Shown: positions 1 through 8,079, counted from the first letter of the stretch. The stretch: 15,704 nucleotides of DNA from an uncultured Eggerthella sp. (GCA_900547965.1 URJE01000035.1:1-15704), one strand, 5' to 3'. Made by a program: numbers and translations. Notes: a model not told the origin generated them from the letters alone.

Positions 1-965
1 GGCGTCCGCACGGCCAAAATCATGCAGGCCACGCCCCAGAAGATGTGCATATTCATCATCAGTCCCACGCCCAGCTTGGCGAGAGAAATCTGGATAATTA
101 CCGAAAGGGCTTCCACGACGAACAGACCGCCGATAATCAGCGAGAGAACCTCCGTCTTGGAAACAATTGCCAGGCAGCCAAGCGCCGTTCCCAAGGCGAG
201 AGAACCCGTATCGCCCATGAATATGTCGGCGGGATACGAGTTAAACCACAAGAAACCAATGCAGCAGCCGGCAATTGCCGCCGATATGATGGCGGCATCG
301 AGCACGCCAGCGCGGAACGTGATGGCGGCCATTACCACCATCACAACCATGATGGTGCCACCGAGCAAGCCGTCCAAGCCATCGGTTAGGTTGGTTGCGT
401 TGCTCATGCCCATAAGCAGAATATCGGCAAAGATCAGATAGATCCAAGGAATGGCGAACTCGCCACCGGCAGGTACCTGTATGGGCAAAGTGGTGGTAAG
501 AACGCCGAAATCGAGCGTGCAGACAAACGGGATGTCCACCGTAGGGGGAACACCCAACCAGTTAACCGCAGCAAGCACGAACGCCGTCGAGATAAAGAAT
601 TGACCGATGAGCTTTGCTTTCGGCGTAAGGCCAAGGGAACGTTCGTGAGCAACCTTTGACGCGTCGTCGAACAGGCCCAATGCACCCGTTGCCAACACAG
701 CAGCCATGATGAGCCACGTTTCGGGAACAGGCTCGGCAAGAACGGCAACTACAACCGTTGCCGCGATGAGCATAATGATGCCGCCCATGGTAGGCGTGCC
801 CTGCTTTACCAGATGGCTCTCCGGCCCATCGGCACGAACCTGCTGGCCAATAAGATGCGAACGCAGAAACTTAATGAAAACCGGCATAAGCGCCATGGTG
901 ACAATCGCACCAAGGAAAACAGCCAGGAAAACAACGAACGTCGGATATTGCGTAAAAGAAAGCAT
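1..965 (-). CDS. mraY: Phospho-N-acetylmuramoyl-pentapeptide transferase (MraY), 3' end cut by window edge
   Basis: This integral membrane enzyme transfers phospho-MurNAc-pentapeptide from UDP to undecaprenyl phosphate, giving lipid I. The reading frame was translated by hand from ATG 965-963 and stays open to the left edge, so 321 residues are visible. Family hallmarks are the GTPTMGG segment near the N-terminus, FDDASK (D100, D101), SNATNLTDGLDGL (D195, D198) and FMGDTGS (D252), with hydrophobic membrane helices between them. The start lies one base beyond the murF stop, so translation is probably coupled. Odd point: after VVEALSVIIQ the family normally continues to a conserved HHH motif, about 58-60 residues after the MGD aspartate. 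Here that stretch reads KLGVGLMMNMHIFWGVAC, with no HHH before the window ends. The frame keeps GC-rich third positions there, so a simple frameshift is not obvious. The identity is secure; the C-terminal end is unusual or incomplete. Confidence 0.93.
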   Translation of the reverse strand, partial: MLSFTQYPTFVVFLAVFLGAIVTMALMPVFIKFLRSHLIGQQVRADGPESHLVKQGTPTMGGIIMLIAATVVVAVLAEPVPETWLIMAAVLATGALGLFDDASKVAHERSLGLTPKAKLIGQFFISTAFVLAAVNWLGVPPTVDIPFVCTLDFGVLTTTLPIQVPAGGEFAIPWIYLIFADILLMGMSNATNLTDGLDGLLGGTIMVVMVVMAAITFRAGVLDAAIISAAIAGCCIGFLWFNSYPADIFMGDTGSLALGTALGCLAIVSKTEVLSLIIGGLFVVEALSVIIQISLAKLGVGLMMNMHIFWGVACMILAVRT

Positions 966-966
966 G

Positions 967-2412
967 CTAGTTCAACAACCCCTTAGCAATGCGGTCGAGC
1001 TCCATGGAGTGCGATGCTTTAACGAGAACCGCATCTCCTAAAGTCATATGTTCTTTTAAGTAGGCAAGCGCCGCTTCACGGCTGAGCATCTGGTGCACCT
1101 GCTGCTCAGGGTACCCATCTCGGATTGCCGCCTGAGCGATAAAACGAGACAGCTCGCCAACGCACAAAAGGCAATCGAGCGACGACGATGCGGCAAACGA
1201 GCCAGCCTTTTCATGCCCCTCTTGCGTGAAATCGCCCAATTCGCCCATATCGCCCAAAACCGCAAACCTGCGGCCCTCGACCTTCATCGAGCACAGCAGG
1301 GCGATCGAAGCGCACATGGAATCAGGATTAGCGTTGTAGGCATCGTTTATAACGGTGATGCCGCTTTGCGCGCGAATCACTTCCTGACGGCCCGATTCTG
1401 CCTGCGATGCGCCAAGACCGGCAACAATAGCTTCGGCAGAAACGCCGCATGCCCAACCAAGGGCAGCCGCTGCGCATGCATTGCGAACATTATGGGCACC
1501 ACGCAACGCAAGAGCACAGGGGTGAGCCCCATCGGGCAAATGGAGCGCAAACGAAGGACAGCCCTCTTCATTGAGTTGGATGTCGGTCGCATAAGCAGCA
1601 AGGTCTGCTTCAGGAAGCCCGCTGGCGCAAACGCCCGAACCGTCATAAAGAAACGTATCGATGTTCCGCTCGTCGAGCTTTGCCCACTCACGCTGCTTGG
1701 CGCAGTATCCGTCGGCAGCATTCAGCACGGCAATGCCCGAGCCTTCAGTCAGAGCGTCGAGGACTTCGGCCTTGGCTCGTGCGATATTATCCTTCGAGCC
1801 CAACAGCTCCATGTGGCATTCGCCCACGTTGGTGATAAGCGAAATATCCGGCTTCACGAACGAGCACAGCTCTTCGAGCTGACCCAAACCGCGCATGCCC
1901 ATTTCGACAACCACAAACTCAGTATCGGCGTTAGCCTCCAGCAACGTGCGAGGAACGCCCAATTCGTTGTTCTGGTTTGCCTTGGTTGCCACCGTATTGA
2001 ACGTGGTTGAAAGAACGTCACGCACGAGGTTTTTCGTCGTGGTTTTGCCCATCGATCCCGTAAGCGCAATAACCTTGCCCTGCAAATGACCGCGCCAGCC
2101 ACGAGCCAGGGCAGTAAATGCCTGCGCCGTTTCGTCGACGCGCAGGATGGCGGCTCCTTCCGCCTTCGCAGCTTCAAGCGCAGCATCGGACAACTCGTGC
2201 ATCACCAATGCGGCAACAGCACCTGAGCGAAGGGCGCTTTCAACGAAATCGTGGCCATCAACACGTTCGCCCGGCAAGGCGACATACACAAAGCCAGGTT
2301 TCACCTCTCGGGAATCCCATGTTATGCCGCACGCTTCTTTTTCAAGATCCCAAGGCTTAACCAGGTAATCGGCCGAGGTGTATTCAGCGATTTTGCCAAT
2401 AGGAAGACGCAT
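967..2412 (-). CDS. murF: UDP-N-acetylmuramoyl-tripeptide--D-alanyl-D-alanine ligase (MurF)
   Basis: This cytoplasmic ATP-dependent ligase adds D-Ala-D-Ala to UDP-MurNAc-tripeptide, the last soluble step before MraY. With the ATG at 2412 the protein has 481 residues. The N-terminal UDP-MurNAc-binding domain covers about 1-105. It is followed by the ATP-binding P-loop TGSMGKTTTK (118-127; the family often has N or S where M121 sits), then NQNNELGVPRTLL, typical of MurF, and later HNVRNACAAAA and INDAYNANPDSM in the Mur ligase central and C-terminal domains. An in-frame TTG at 2424 would overlap the murE stop and has no well-placed ribosome site. The ATG at 2412 is 4 bases after that stop, with AGAAGG inside the murE tail upstream, so I prefer it. 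It lies within the dcw operon between murE and mraY. Confidence 0.96.
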   Translation of the reverse strand: MRLPIGKIAEYTSADYLVKPWDLEKEACGITWDSREVKPGFVYVALPGERVDGHDFVESALRSGAVAALVMHELSDAALEAAKAEGAAILRVDETAQAFTALARGWRGHLQGKVIALTGSMGKTTTKNLVRDVLSTTFNTVATKANQNNELGVPRTLLEANADTEFVVVEMGMRGLGQLEELCSFVKPDISLITNVGECHMELLGSKDNIARAKAEVLDALTEGSGIAVLNAADGYCAKQREWAKLDERNIDTFLYDGSGVCASGLPEADLAAYATDIQLNEEGCPSFALHLPDGAHPCALALRGAHNVRNACAAAALGWACGVSAEAIVAGLGASQAESGRQEVIRAQSGITVINDAYNANPDSMCASIALLCSMKVEGRRFAVLGDMGELGDFTQEGHEKAGSFAASSSLDCLLCVGELSRFIAQAAIRDGYPEQQVHQMLSREAALAYLKEHMTLGDAVLVKASHSMELDRIAKGLLN

Positions 2413-2416
2413 AGAG

Positions 2417-3904
2417 TTAACCAAACACCTTCTCGAGTTCTTCAGCCGCTACCTCGCGATCATCGAAATGGTGCTTTTCGGTACCGATTATCTGATAATC
2501 CTCATGACCCTTGCCTGCAACAAGAATGGCATCACCAGCAGAAGCGTGGGCAATCGCACGGGCAATGGCGCTGCGACGATCAGGTTCAACGTCAAAACGG
2601 CCCTCGCCTTCGCGCATGCCGTCAAGGATGTCATCGATGATGGTTTGCGGGTTCTCGGTGCGAGGGTTGTCGGAGGTAACTACCGCATAATCGGCAGCCA
2701 GCGCTGCCTTGCCCATGATGGGACGCTTGCTTGAATCGCGGTCGCCGCCGCAGCCGAAGACGACCAGGGTTTTATGATCGTCGTCAACCAGGGCCGAAAC
2801 AGAGGCGATGGCGTTTTCCAACGCATCGGGAGTGTGGGCATAGTCGACATACACCGAAACGCCGCCATCATGTTCAGTGCGGACGCGCTGCAAGCGACCA
2901 GGAACGGCAGGCGCATCGCGGAGTGCTTCAGCAATAGAAGAAGGCAAATAGCCCAACTGCATGGCAATGCCAAATGCGGTCATGACATTCTCAACGTTAA
3001 AGCGACCTACCAGAGGATACGTAAAAGTGATGTTCGAGCCACGTACGGAAAGCGTAACCGCGGTTTCCGCAGCACCGTATTCAACGGCAACAGGATGAAT
3101 CTGGGCAGACGTGTCGAAACCCGTGGTGATGATGGCGTCCTCGTTTGCAGAGCAACGCTTCAAAAGCTCCTTGCCCCACGTGCTTTCAATGTTGATAACG
3201 CGCTTGGCGGGATAATCCTTTGAAAACAGGCGAGCCTTCGCTGCGAAGTACGATTCGAACGTCTTATGGTAATCAAGATGATCCTGCGTAAGGTTCGTAA
3301 ATGCAGTAACCGCAAAGGAGGTTGCCCAGGTGCGGTCGAGGTCGAGCGCATGGGAGCTTACCTCCATGGAAACGACGCCGCAGTCCTCGTCGCGCATCTG
3401 CGCGAGCAGCTCTTGCAGGTCGGGAGATTCGGGGGTGGTATGGCTCGAAGGGCGATGCTCTCCGCCGATTTCAATGCCTACCGTGCCAATAAGGCCGGTA
3501 CGGTTGCCCAAATGCTGGGCAATATGATCAACCAAATACGTGGTAGTGGTTTTGCCATTGGTACCCGTAACACCTACCAAAGAAAACTCTTTAGAGGGCT
3601 CACCGTAGAAACGCGACGCCATACGCGCCATGGCCTTGCGGGAATCCTTTACCACGACTTCCGTGATATCGGTAGCATCCGCCAGATAGATCTTGCGCTC
3701 AACGATCAATACGCGCGCGCCACGATCGATGGCGTCCTGAGCGTAGGAATGACCGTCGCTCTTCAAGCCCACGATGCAGCAGAACGCATCGCCTGGCTTT
3801 ACGCAATCGCTTCGGTATGCAATGCCGGAAACCAATTCGTCTGCGTTGCCGATGATAGTGCAATCAATACCTTCGAACAGCTCTCCGCATGTCTTCTGAG
3901 TCAT
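2417..3904 (-). CDS. murE: UDP-N-acetylmuramoyl-tripeptide synthetase, meso-DAP type (MurE)
   Basis: This enzyme adds the third peptide residue to UDP-MurNAc-L-Ala-D-Glu. The 495-residue protein has an N-terminal UDP-substrate domain, the P-loop TGTNGKTT (113-120), TTPESPDLQ (156-164), the YFAAKARLF segment with the lysine expected to be carbamylated (K223), GRFNVEN, DYAHTPD and a C-terminal domain with SDNPRTENP. The DNPR motif (412-415) is the established signature for meso-diaminopimelate rather than lysine, so the cell wall is predicted to carry DAP. An in-frame TTG at 3946 would extend into ftsI. I chose ATG 3904 because GAGG lies 5 bases upstream, overlapping the ftsI stop region. The gap to ftsI is 7 bases and murF follows 4 bases downstream. 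Confidence 0.96.
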   Translation of the reverse strand: MTQKTCGELFEGIDCTIIGNADELVSGIAYRSDCVKPGDAFCCIVGLKSDGHSYAQDAIDRGARVLIVERKIYLADATDITEVVVKDSRKAMARMASRFYGEPSKEFSLVGVTGTNGKTTTTYLVDHIAQHLGNRTGLIGTVGIEIGGEHRPSSHTTPESPDLQELLAQMRDEDCGVVSMEVSSHALDLDRTWATSFAVTAFTNLTQDHLDYHKTFESYFAAKARLFSKDYPAKRVINIESTWGKELLKRCSANEDAIITTGFDTSAQIHPVAVEYGAAETAVTLSVRGSNITFTYPLVGRFNVENVMTAFGIAMQLGYLPSSIAEALRDAPAVPGRLQRVRTEHDGGVSVYVDYAHTPDALENAIASVSALVDDDHKTLVVFGCGGDRDSSKRPIMGKAALAADYAVVTSDNPRTENPQTIIDDILDGMREGEGRFDVEPDRRSAIARAIAHASAGDAILVAGKGHEDYQIIGTEKHHFDDREVAAEELEKVFG

Positions 3905-3911
3905 GAGAACC

Positions 3912-5681
3912 TCAATTCTGAGTGATGTTATAGCGATCAATCGCAAACGCCATTATATCCCGAAACGTCCCTACCGTTTTCCTTTCGCCAGGAACATCCG
4001 TGGCCCCCACGAAGCACACAAGATTCGTGGACGTATCGGGCAGATAACCGATAAACGAAATGTTGTACATGCCCTTCTTATAGCCGCCAGTATCAGAGGC
4101 AATTTCCGCCGTACCCGTCTTGCCCACAACGCGATAGCCCTTGATCTGGGCATCGGTTGCCGTACCGCGTTCTACCGTCTGCTGCATCATCGACTCAAGA
4201 TCGCTGATGGCACCCGCATTATCGGTGATCTGCACCGTGTCGTAGCTACGGCGCTCCGATTCGCTGGGAACGTCGGTTAAGAAATGGGGCGTGCACGCCA
4301 CGCCGTCGTTGGCGAGCGCACCGTAGAAACGCACCATTTCAATTGGCGTAGTGGTAAGGCCCTGGCCAAAGCTGATGTTGTAACCCTGCACGGTGGACCA
4401 TTCGTTTTTAGGCGCAATGCTGCCCGACGCTTCGCCGGGGTAATCGACGCCCGTCTTATCGCACAGCTGGAATTGCTGAATGTATTCGTACAGGCGCGTA
4501 AAGGTAAGATCTTTTGCCACCAGTGAGATACCGACATTCGAGGACTCGGCGATGATGGTGGAAACGCTCATGTCCTCCGACGGGCGCTCGTGGGAGTCGG
4601 TGATGGTGTAATCGTCCACCTTGAGAGCCGCAGGGCAATAATAGGTCGAATCAAGCGTCACCTTGCCGTCGAGCAATGCGGCAAGCATGGTTAGCGGCTT
4701 CATAATCGAACCGGGTTCGTATGCCGAAGAGATACCCGAAAGATTCGTAGCGCCCTCTTTAACCTCGCTCAGATCGGTAATATCGAACGTCGGCGAAGAA
4801 GAGCACGCGTAGATTTCACCAGTTGCGGAATCCATCAAGATGGCCGAGCCGCCTTTGCCCTGCACCTCTTCTACACGGAGAGCAAGCGATTCTTCCAGCT
4901 TCTGCTGCATATCGACATCGATAGAAAGCACGATGTCCTGGCCGTTCACCACTTCAGCGGTTACCTTTTCCGATCCAGGAACAGGCACGCCTTCCTTGCT
5001 GTACTCAGTGGTTTTGTGACCAGCCGTTCCACCCAGGATATCGTCGTAATACAGTTCCAAGCCCGTGATGGCCTTGCCGTCGGAATTCAATATACCGATG
5101 ATCTGGCTTGCTGTTGCTCCGCAAGGATATACGCGCTTGGTGGTCTTTTCGAAATCGACACCTTCAATACCCAGGTCCTTGATCTTTTTCATGCCATCTT
5201 CATCGGCACCTTTGTAGAGGTAAGCGAAGTTGGAATCGGTGGTGATCTTGTTCTTGTAATCCTGCACTTCCCCGCCAAAAGCATCAGCCAACGCCTGAGC
5301 CAGCTGATCTACCTTGTCAGAACCAACCATATGGGGATGGCAGAAGACGTTATATGCATCAACGGTGGTTGCGAGGATGGTGCCGTTGCGATCGTAGATG
5401 GTGCCACGACGCGGCTGAACGTCAACGGTAACCTCGCGCGAAGAGCCACGATCGAGGTTCGCCTGAGCATCGATGATCATCAAACCGAAAAGTCGTATTG
5501 CCAGAATCAGAGCAAACCCGCAAAACAGCAGCATGAAGATCGCCAAACGGCCGTTCAATACGTCCATGTCCATATGCATACCGCGACCGCCGCGCTGAGA
5601 ACGCATGGAGGTCTGCTGGCGCTGAGATCGAGGAGCTACGCCTTGGCGCTGGGGGCGACGCGAAGAGGACCTGTCGTCCAT
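3912..5681 (-). CDS. ftsI: Class B penicillin-binding protein, septal transpeptidase (FtsI/PBP3-like)
   Basis: This is a DD-transpeptidase that cross-links septal peptidoglycan and is anchored by one N-terminal membrane helix. The 589-residue protein has an Arg/Gln-rich cytoplasmic tail (1-40), a membrane segment at about 46-70, a PBP-dimer domain starting with the RRGTIYDRNG motif (91-100), and a transpeptidase domain. Catalytic motifs are complete: SIMK with nucleophile S325 and K328, SSN (380-382), and KTGT (521-524). No PASTA domains follow, and the protein ends soon after the catalytic domain. ATG 5681 has GAGGGA upstream and lies 6 bases after the ftsL-like stop. Position next to that gene and before murE is the classic ftsI place in a dcw cluster. 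An spoVD-like sporulation role is unlikely given the missing PASTA repeat. Confidence 0.93.
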   Translation of the reverse strand: MDDRSSSRRPQRQGVAPRSQRQQTSMRSQRGGRGMHMDMDVLNGRLAIFMLLFCGFALILAIRLFGLMIIDAQANLDRGSSREVTVDVQPRRGTIYDRNGTILATTVDAYNVFCHPHMVGSDKVDQLAQALADAFGGEVQDYKNKITTDSNFAYLYKGADEDGMKKIKDLGIEGVDFEKTTKRVYPCGATASQIIGILNSDGKAITGLELYYDDILGGTAGHKTTEYSKEGVPVPGSEKVTAEVVNGQDIVLSIDVDMQQKLEESLALRVEEVQGKGGSAILMDSATGEIYACSSSPTFDITDLSEVKEGATNLSGISSAYEPGSIMKPLTMLAALLDGKVTLDSTYYCPAALKVDDYTITDSHERPSEDMSVSTIIAESSNVGISLVAKDLTFTRLYEYIQQFQLCDKTGVDYPGEASGSIAPKNEWSTVQGYNISFGQGLTTTPIEMVRFYGALANDGVACTPHFLTDVPSESERRSYDTVQITDNAGAISDLESMMQQTVERGTATDAQIKGYRVVGKTGTAEIASDTGGYKKGMYNISFIGYLPDTSTNLVCFVGATDVPGERKTVGTFRDIMAFAIDRYNITQN

Positions 5682-5687
5682 AAACGA

Positions 5688-6158
5688 TTATCCCTCAGAG
5701 GCAAGACGGGAAACGCTTTCCGAGAAGGAAAGATTGCCCGCGGAGTCGATGACAACAGGGTCGGCAGAAAGCGTCATGGTGGAAGAATTCGTAGCAGCCG
5801 TCATGGAAAGACGTTCTCCTGCTTCGGTGCGAATGTTATTGGGGTTGGAAAGAAGGCTCTCCTGCACGGCGAGCGATTCGCCCGTAGTACGTGCATCGGA
5901 GATCTGAGCGCGCAGATCGCTCGACTGCGAGGCAATGCTATATGCGGCAGAAGAGAGACCTACACGGACAAAGCCTATAACCAAAAATACGATTACGCAT
6001 GCAATGATGGCTTTGATGCCCAAAACGGCACCATCGGAAAGCGTCGGGTATACCGCATGCTTGCGGCCGGGCACAACACGAACAGAAGGGGCGCTTTCAA
6101 GGTGGTGAGCAGGGCGCGTAGCGGCATGATCGTAGCGGTATGCGGGCGCGCTTGACAT
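5688..6158 (-). CDS. ftsL: FtsL/DivIC-like septum protein, single membrane span
   Basis: This small bitopic protein is assigned as FtsL mainly from position between rsmH and ftsI, because FtsL proteins diverge strongly in sequence. The 156 residues comprise a polar N-terminal tail (1-43), one hydrophobic helix (about 44-66), then a likely coiled-coil region (about 71-105) and the NPNNIRTEAGERLSM segment (106-119). That segment resembles the short conserved motif after the coiled coil in FtsL/DivIC proteins. A Ser/Thr-rich extracytoplasmic tail follows. ATG 6158 has a very strong ribosome site, AAGGAGG, 7 bases upstream. In other bacteria FtsL joins FtsB/DivIC and helps activate the FtsWI synthase. 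Topology and context are clear; orthology to FtsL is inferred. Confidence 0.78.
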   Translation of the reverse strand: MSSAPAYRYDHAATRPAHHLESAPSVRVVPGRKHAVYPTLSDGAVLGIKAIIACVIVFLVIGFVRVGLSSAAYSIASQSSDLRAQISDARTTGESLAVQESLLSNPNNIRTEAGERLSMTAATNSSTMTLSADPVVIDSAGNLSFSESVSRLASEG

Positions 6159-6202
6159 CTGCTTACCTCCTTGCTTTACGACCTATTGTTCGACATATCG
6201 AT

Positions 6203-7171
6203 TTATGCGTTTTCATCCAGACGCTCGGCAACGCGAAGCTTTGCGCTACGCGAGCGCGGATTACGCTCAATTTCCTCTTCGGACGGGAGCACCGGTTTGC
6301 GCGTGATCACTTTGAGTATCGGCTTGTTCCCACAAACGCATACGGGCAAATCGGGCGGGCACGTGCAGCCCTTTGAGTACTCACGGAAAAAATCCTTCAC
6401 GATGCGATCTTCGAGAGAGTGGTAGCTGATTACTGCGATGCGCCCACCGGGAGCAAGCCAGCGCACGGCCGACTCGAGTCCACTTTTCAACACATCAAGC
6501 TCGCCGTTCACTTCGATTCGCAAAGCCTGGAATGTTCTCTTGGCTGGATGGCCACCTGCACGGCGCGCCGAAGCGGGCACCGCGGCCTTGATGACATCTA
6601 CGAGCTGTTCACTGCTCGTAAGTGGCGCCTCTTCGCGAGCCGCCACAATGAAATCGGCGATGCGACTAGCCCATTTCTCGTCTGAGTAATGACGGATGAC
6701 CCGAGCGAGATCTGCTGCGGTATAAGTGTTGACGATCTCAGCTGCGGTTAAAGTTTGGTTACTCGGATCCATCCGCATATCAAGAGGGCCAGTTTCCTTA
6801 AAGGAAAAGCCACGAGAAGGCGTGTCGATCTGCACCGAAGAAACCCCGATATCGAACAAAATCGCATCGATAGAGGGAATCTGGGCAGACACAAGAAGAG
6901 AATCCAATTCCCCGAAGTTACCGGCAAGCACATCGACCTCTGGACGGACATCGTCGGGCAATGCGGCCAAGCGCTCAGACGCGGCAGCACGTGCCACATC
7001 GTCTTGGTCGATGCCTAGCAGATGGCCAGTTGAGCCAATGAGCTTTGCGGCTTCAAGGGAATGCCCTGCCCCACCGAGCGTTGCATCTACGTACGTCTTC
7101 CCTTCGGAAAGTTTCAAGTACTTCATGCACTCAGGGAGCAAAACGGGAATATGCCGATATTCGCTTGTCAT
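6203..7171 (-). CDS. rsmH: 16S rRNA (cytosine(1402)-N(4))-methyltransferase (RsmH/MraW)
   Basis: This S-adenosylmethionine-dependent enzyme methylates N4 of C1402 in the ribosomal P site. The 322-residue protein is typical in length and has the family motifs in order: HIPVLL near the N-terminus, the SAM-binding DATLGGAGHS, SRGFSF, GPLDMRMD, HPAKRTFQALRIEVN, ISYHSLEDRIVK and a final NPRSRSAKLR. A Cys-rich CTCPPDLPVCVCG segment follows the SYHSLEDR motif, as in many relatives. ATG 7171 lies 20 bases after the mraZ stop with AGGA upstream. The 44-base gap to the ftsL-like gene is the longest in the operon and holds that gene's strong ribosome site; I see no terminator there. Confidence 0.97.
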   Translation of the reverse strand: MTSEYRHIPVLLPECMKYLKLSEGKTYVDATLGGAGHSLEAAKLIGSTGHLLGIDQDDVARAAASERLAALPDDVRPEVDVLAGNFGELDSLLVSAQIPSIDAILFDIGVSSVQIDTPSRGFSFKETGPLDMRMDPSNQTLTAAEIVNTYTAADLARVIRHYSDEKWASRIADFIVAAREEAPLTSSEQLVDVIKAAVPASARRAGGHPAKRTFQALRIEVNGELDVLKSGLESAVRWLAPGGRIAVISYHSLEDRIVKDFFREYSKGCTCPPDLPVCVCGNKPILKVITRKPVLPSEEEIERNPRSRSAKLRVAERLDENA

Positions 7172-7191
7172 CGTTCGCGCGTCCTAACCAA

Positions 7192-7617
7192 TCACATGCA
7201 CAAGGCGGTAAGATCCGTATCAAGCAGGAACTGGTTCCAACGCTCTTCATCCCAAATCTCAATATGATCGCCATTGCCAACAATGACCACGTCTTTATCA
7301 AATCCAACCGTCTCACGCAGAGAAGGCGAGATGTTGATACGACCCGCATTGTCGACTTCGCACTTAGAAGCACGAGAATTCAGCTTCAACTTAAGCCTGA
7401 CCATATTGCTATCGCCAACGTTGAAACCACCTCGAGCATCAAAAAGGCTATCTACCCACTTGTTGAAATCTTCGGTTTCGAAGATATACAGGCAGGTGCC
7501 ATCAAGGCTCAGCGTCATTCTGAGATTGTCGGAGAGTTCCTTGCGGAAATCGGCAGGCAAAGACAAACGTCCCTTGGCATCAAGCTTGCGGCTGAATTCG
7601 CCAAGAAGTTCGCTCAC
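7192..7617 (-). CDS. mraZ: Transcriptional regulator MraZ, GTG start
   Basis: MraZ is a ring-forming DNA-binding protein that regulates its own dcw operon. The 141 residues hold two SpoVT/AbrB-like halves, each with the family signature: LDAKGRLSLPADFR near the N-terminus and VDNAGRINISPSLR in the second half. The length matches the usual 140-150. The start is GTG 7617, supported by a GGAGG stretch 5 bases upstream and by alignment of the SELLGEFSRKLDAKGR beginning. It is the first gene of the operon. A three-unit MraZ-box-like array and a promoter lie just upstream, so autoregulation is likely. In E. coli MraZ mostly represses; in some other bacteria it activates. The sign here cannot be read from the sequence. 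Confidence 0.95.
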   Translation of the reverse strand: MSELLGEFSRKLDAKGRLSLPADFRKELSDNLRMTLSLDGTCLYIFETEDFNKWVDSLFDARGGFNVGDSNMVRLKLKLNSRASKCEVDNAGRINISPSLRETVGFDKDVVIVGNGDHIEIWDEERWNQFLLDTDLTALCM

Positions 7618-7652
7618 GCCTCCCTCCTTCCTCGGGGTATCTCGTGAAAGCT

Positions 7653-7681
7653 ATTTTAGGTCAGGCTTCGCCACCTCGCAA
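7653..7681 (-). promoter_or_regulatory. Putative mraZ/dcw operon promoter
   Basis: On the minus strand a -35-like TTGCGA (7681-7676) is separated by exactly 17 bases from a -10-like TAAAAT (7658-7653), five of six bases matching TATAAT. Initiation near 7646 would leave a leader of about 28 bases holding the GGAGG ribosome site of mraZ. The box array ends 13 bases upstream of the -35 element. An AT-rich stretch further upstream (about 7730-7815) could hold a second promoter, but no pair of elements stood out there. This is prediction by eye only. Confidence 0.55.
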
Positions 7682-7694
7682 CACAAAATGGGAT

Positions 7695-7724
7695 TTTCTC
7701 CCACTCTCTCCCCCTTACTCCCCC
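7695..7724 (-). promoter_or_regulatory. MraZ-box-like array A (three 10-bp direct repeats)
   Basis: Read on the minus strand, three consecutive 10-base units occur: GGGGGAGTAA (7724-7715), GGGGGAGAGA (7714-7705) and GTGGGAGAAA (7704-7695). MraZ operators known from E. coli are TGGGN repeats separated by 5 bases, which is the same 10-base, one-helical-turn period. The array lies just upstream of the proposed -35 element of the mraZ promoter. The match in period, core (GGGA) and position supports an operator, although the family's boxes often lie downstream of the start site. Confidence 0.62.
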
Positions 7725-7820
7725 ACCTAATGTTGTTGGAAGATGCACTATTTCTTAATACTTCACTACATATTGTGTCTATGAGCTGAAAAACACCCCT
7801 AGGTATCGGTTTTGTAAACA

Positions 7821-7840
7821 GTGGGAGAAGGTGGGGGATT
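7821..7840 (+). promoter_or_regulatory. MraZ-box-like array B (two 10-bp repeats, opposite orientation)
   Basis: On the plus strand two abutting 10-base units occur, GTGGGAGAAG (7821-7830) and GTGGGGGATT (7831-7840), the best matches in the window to a GTGGG-type box. They face away from mraZ. A TTGCGT hexamer begins 13 bases after the array, the same distance as between array A and the TTGCGA of the mraZ promoter. Array B may serve a divergent promoter, act with array A as a distal MraZ site, or be a duplicated remnant. Confidence 0.52.
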
Positions 7841-7853
7841 TTTTCCATCCACC

Positions 7854-7881
7854 TTGCGTTCGTCTACATCTTCGCCATAAA
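7854..7881 (+). promoter_or_regulatory. Possible divergent promoter next to array B
   Basis: TTGCGT (7854-7859) is followed after 16 bases by CATAAA (7876-7881), each matching its consensus hexamer at four of six positions. The elements are weak alone. The reason to list them is the spacing: 13 bases between the box array and the TTGCG hexamer, identical to the mraZ side. No protein-coding gene follows on the plus strand, so any product would be a non-coding RNA. Confidence 0.28.
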
Positions 7882-7935
7882 TCGCAACATCGAACCGTCG
7901 ATTTTGGGCAAAAACAGCCCCATTCGCTCGTTTTG

Positions 7936-7965
7936 GGGGGCAAAAGGGGGAGAAAGTGGGAAACT
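7936..7965 (+). promoter_or_regulatory. MraZ-box-like array C (three 10-bp repeats, plus orientation)
   Basis: Three abutting 10-base units occur on the plus strand: GGGGGCAAAA (7936-7945), GGGGGAGAAA (7946-7955) and GTGGGAAACT (7956-7965). The unit order (G-rich first, GTGGGA last) matches array A read on its own strand. No -35-like hexamer occurs at the 13-base distance seen for arrays A and B, so this is either an accessory binding site or a decayed copy. Confidence 0.45.
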
Positions 7966-8079
7966 CGCCACTCCACGGACAACACCAGGCCCGCCCCACC
8001 CATAGCGTTGCTTTCTTTCCCGTGCGTCACCAACGACACGTGCGCCAGTCCCGCACCACCTCGAGCCCATCCCAAAGGC

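Noticed and set aside
1093..2010. 305-codon plus-strand open frame opposite murF
   Set aside because: Shadow of murF, which has an intact P-loop and family motifs. The antisense protein is compositionally odd and unrecognised.
5016..6155. 379-codon plus-strand open frame opposite ftsI and the ftsL-like gene
   Set aside because: It is antisense to two genes with clear motifs and strong ribosome sites, shows no recognisable domain, and its length follows from the GC-rich codon pattern of the true strand.
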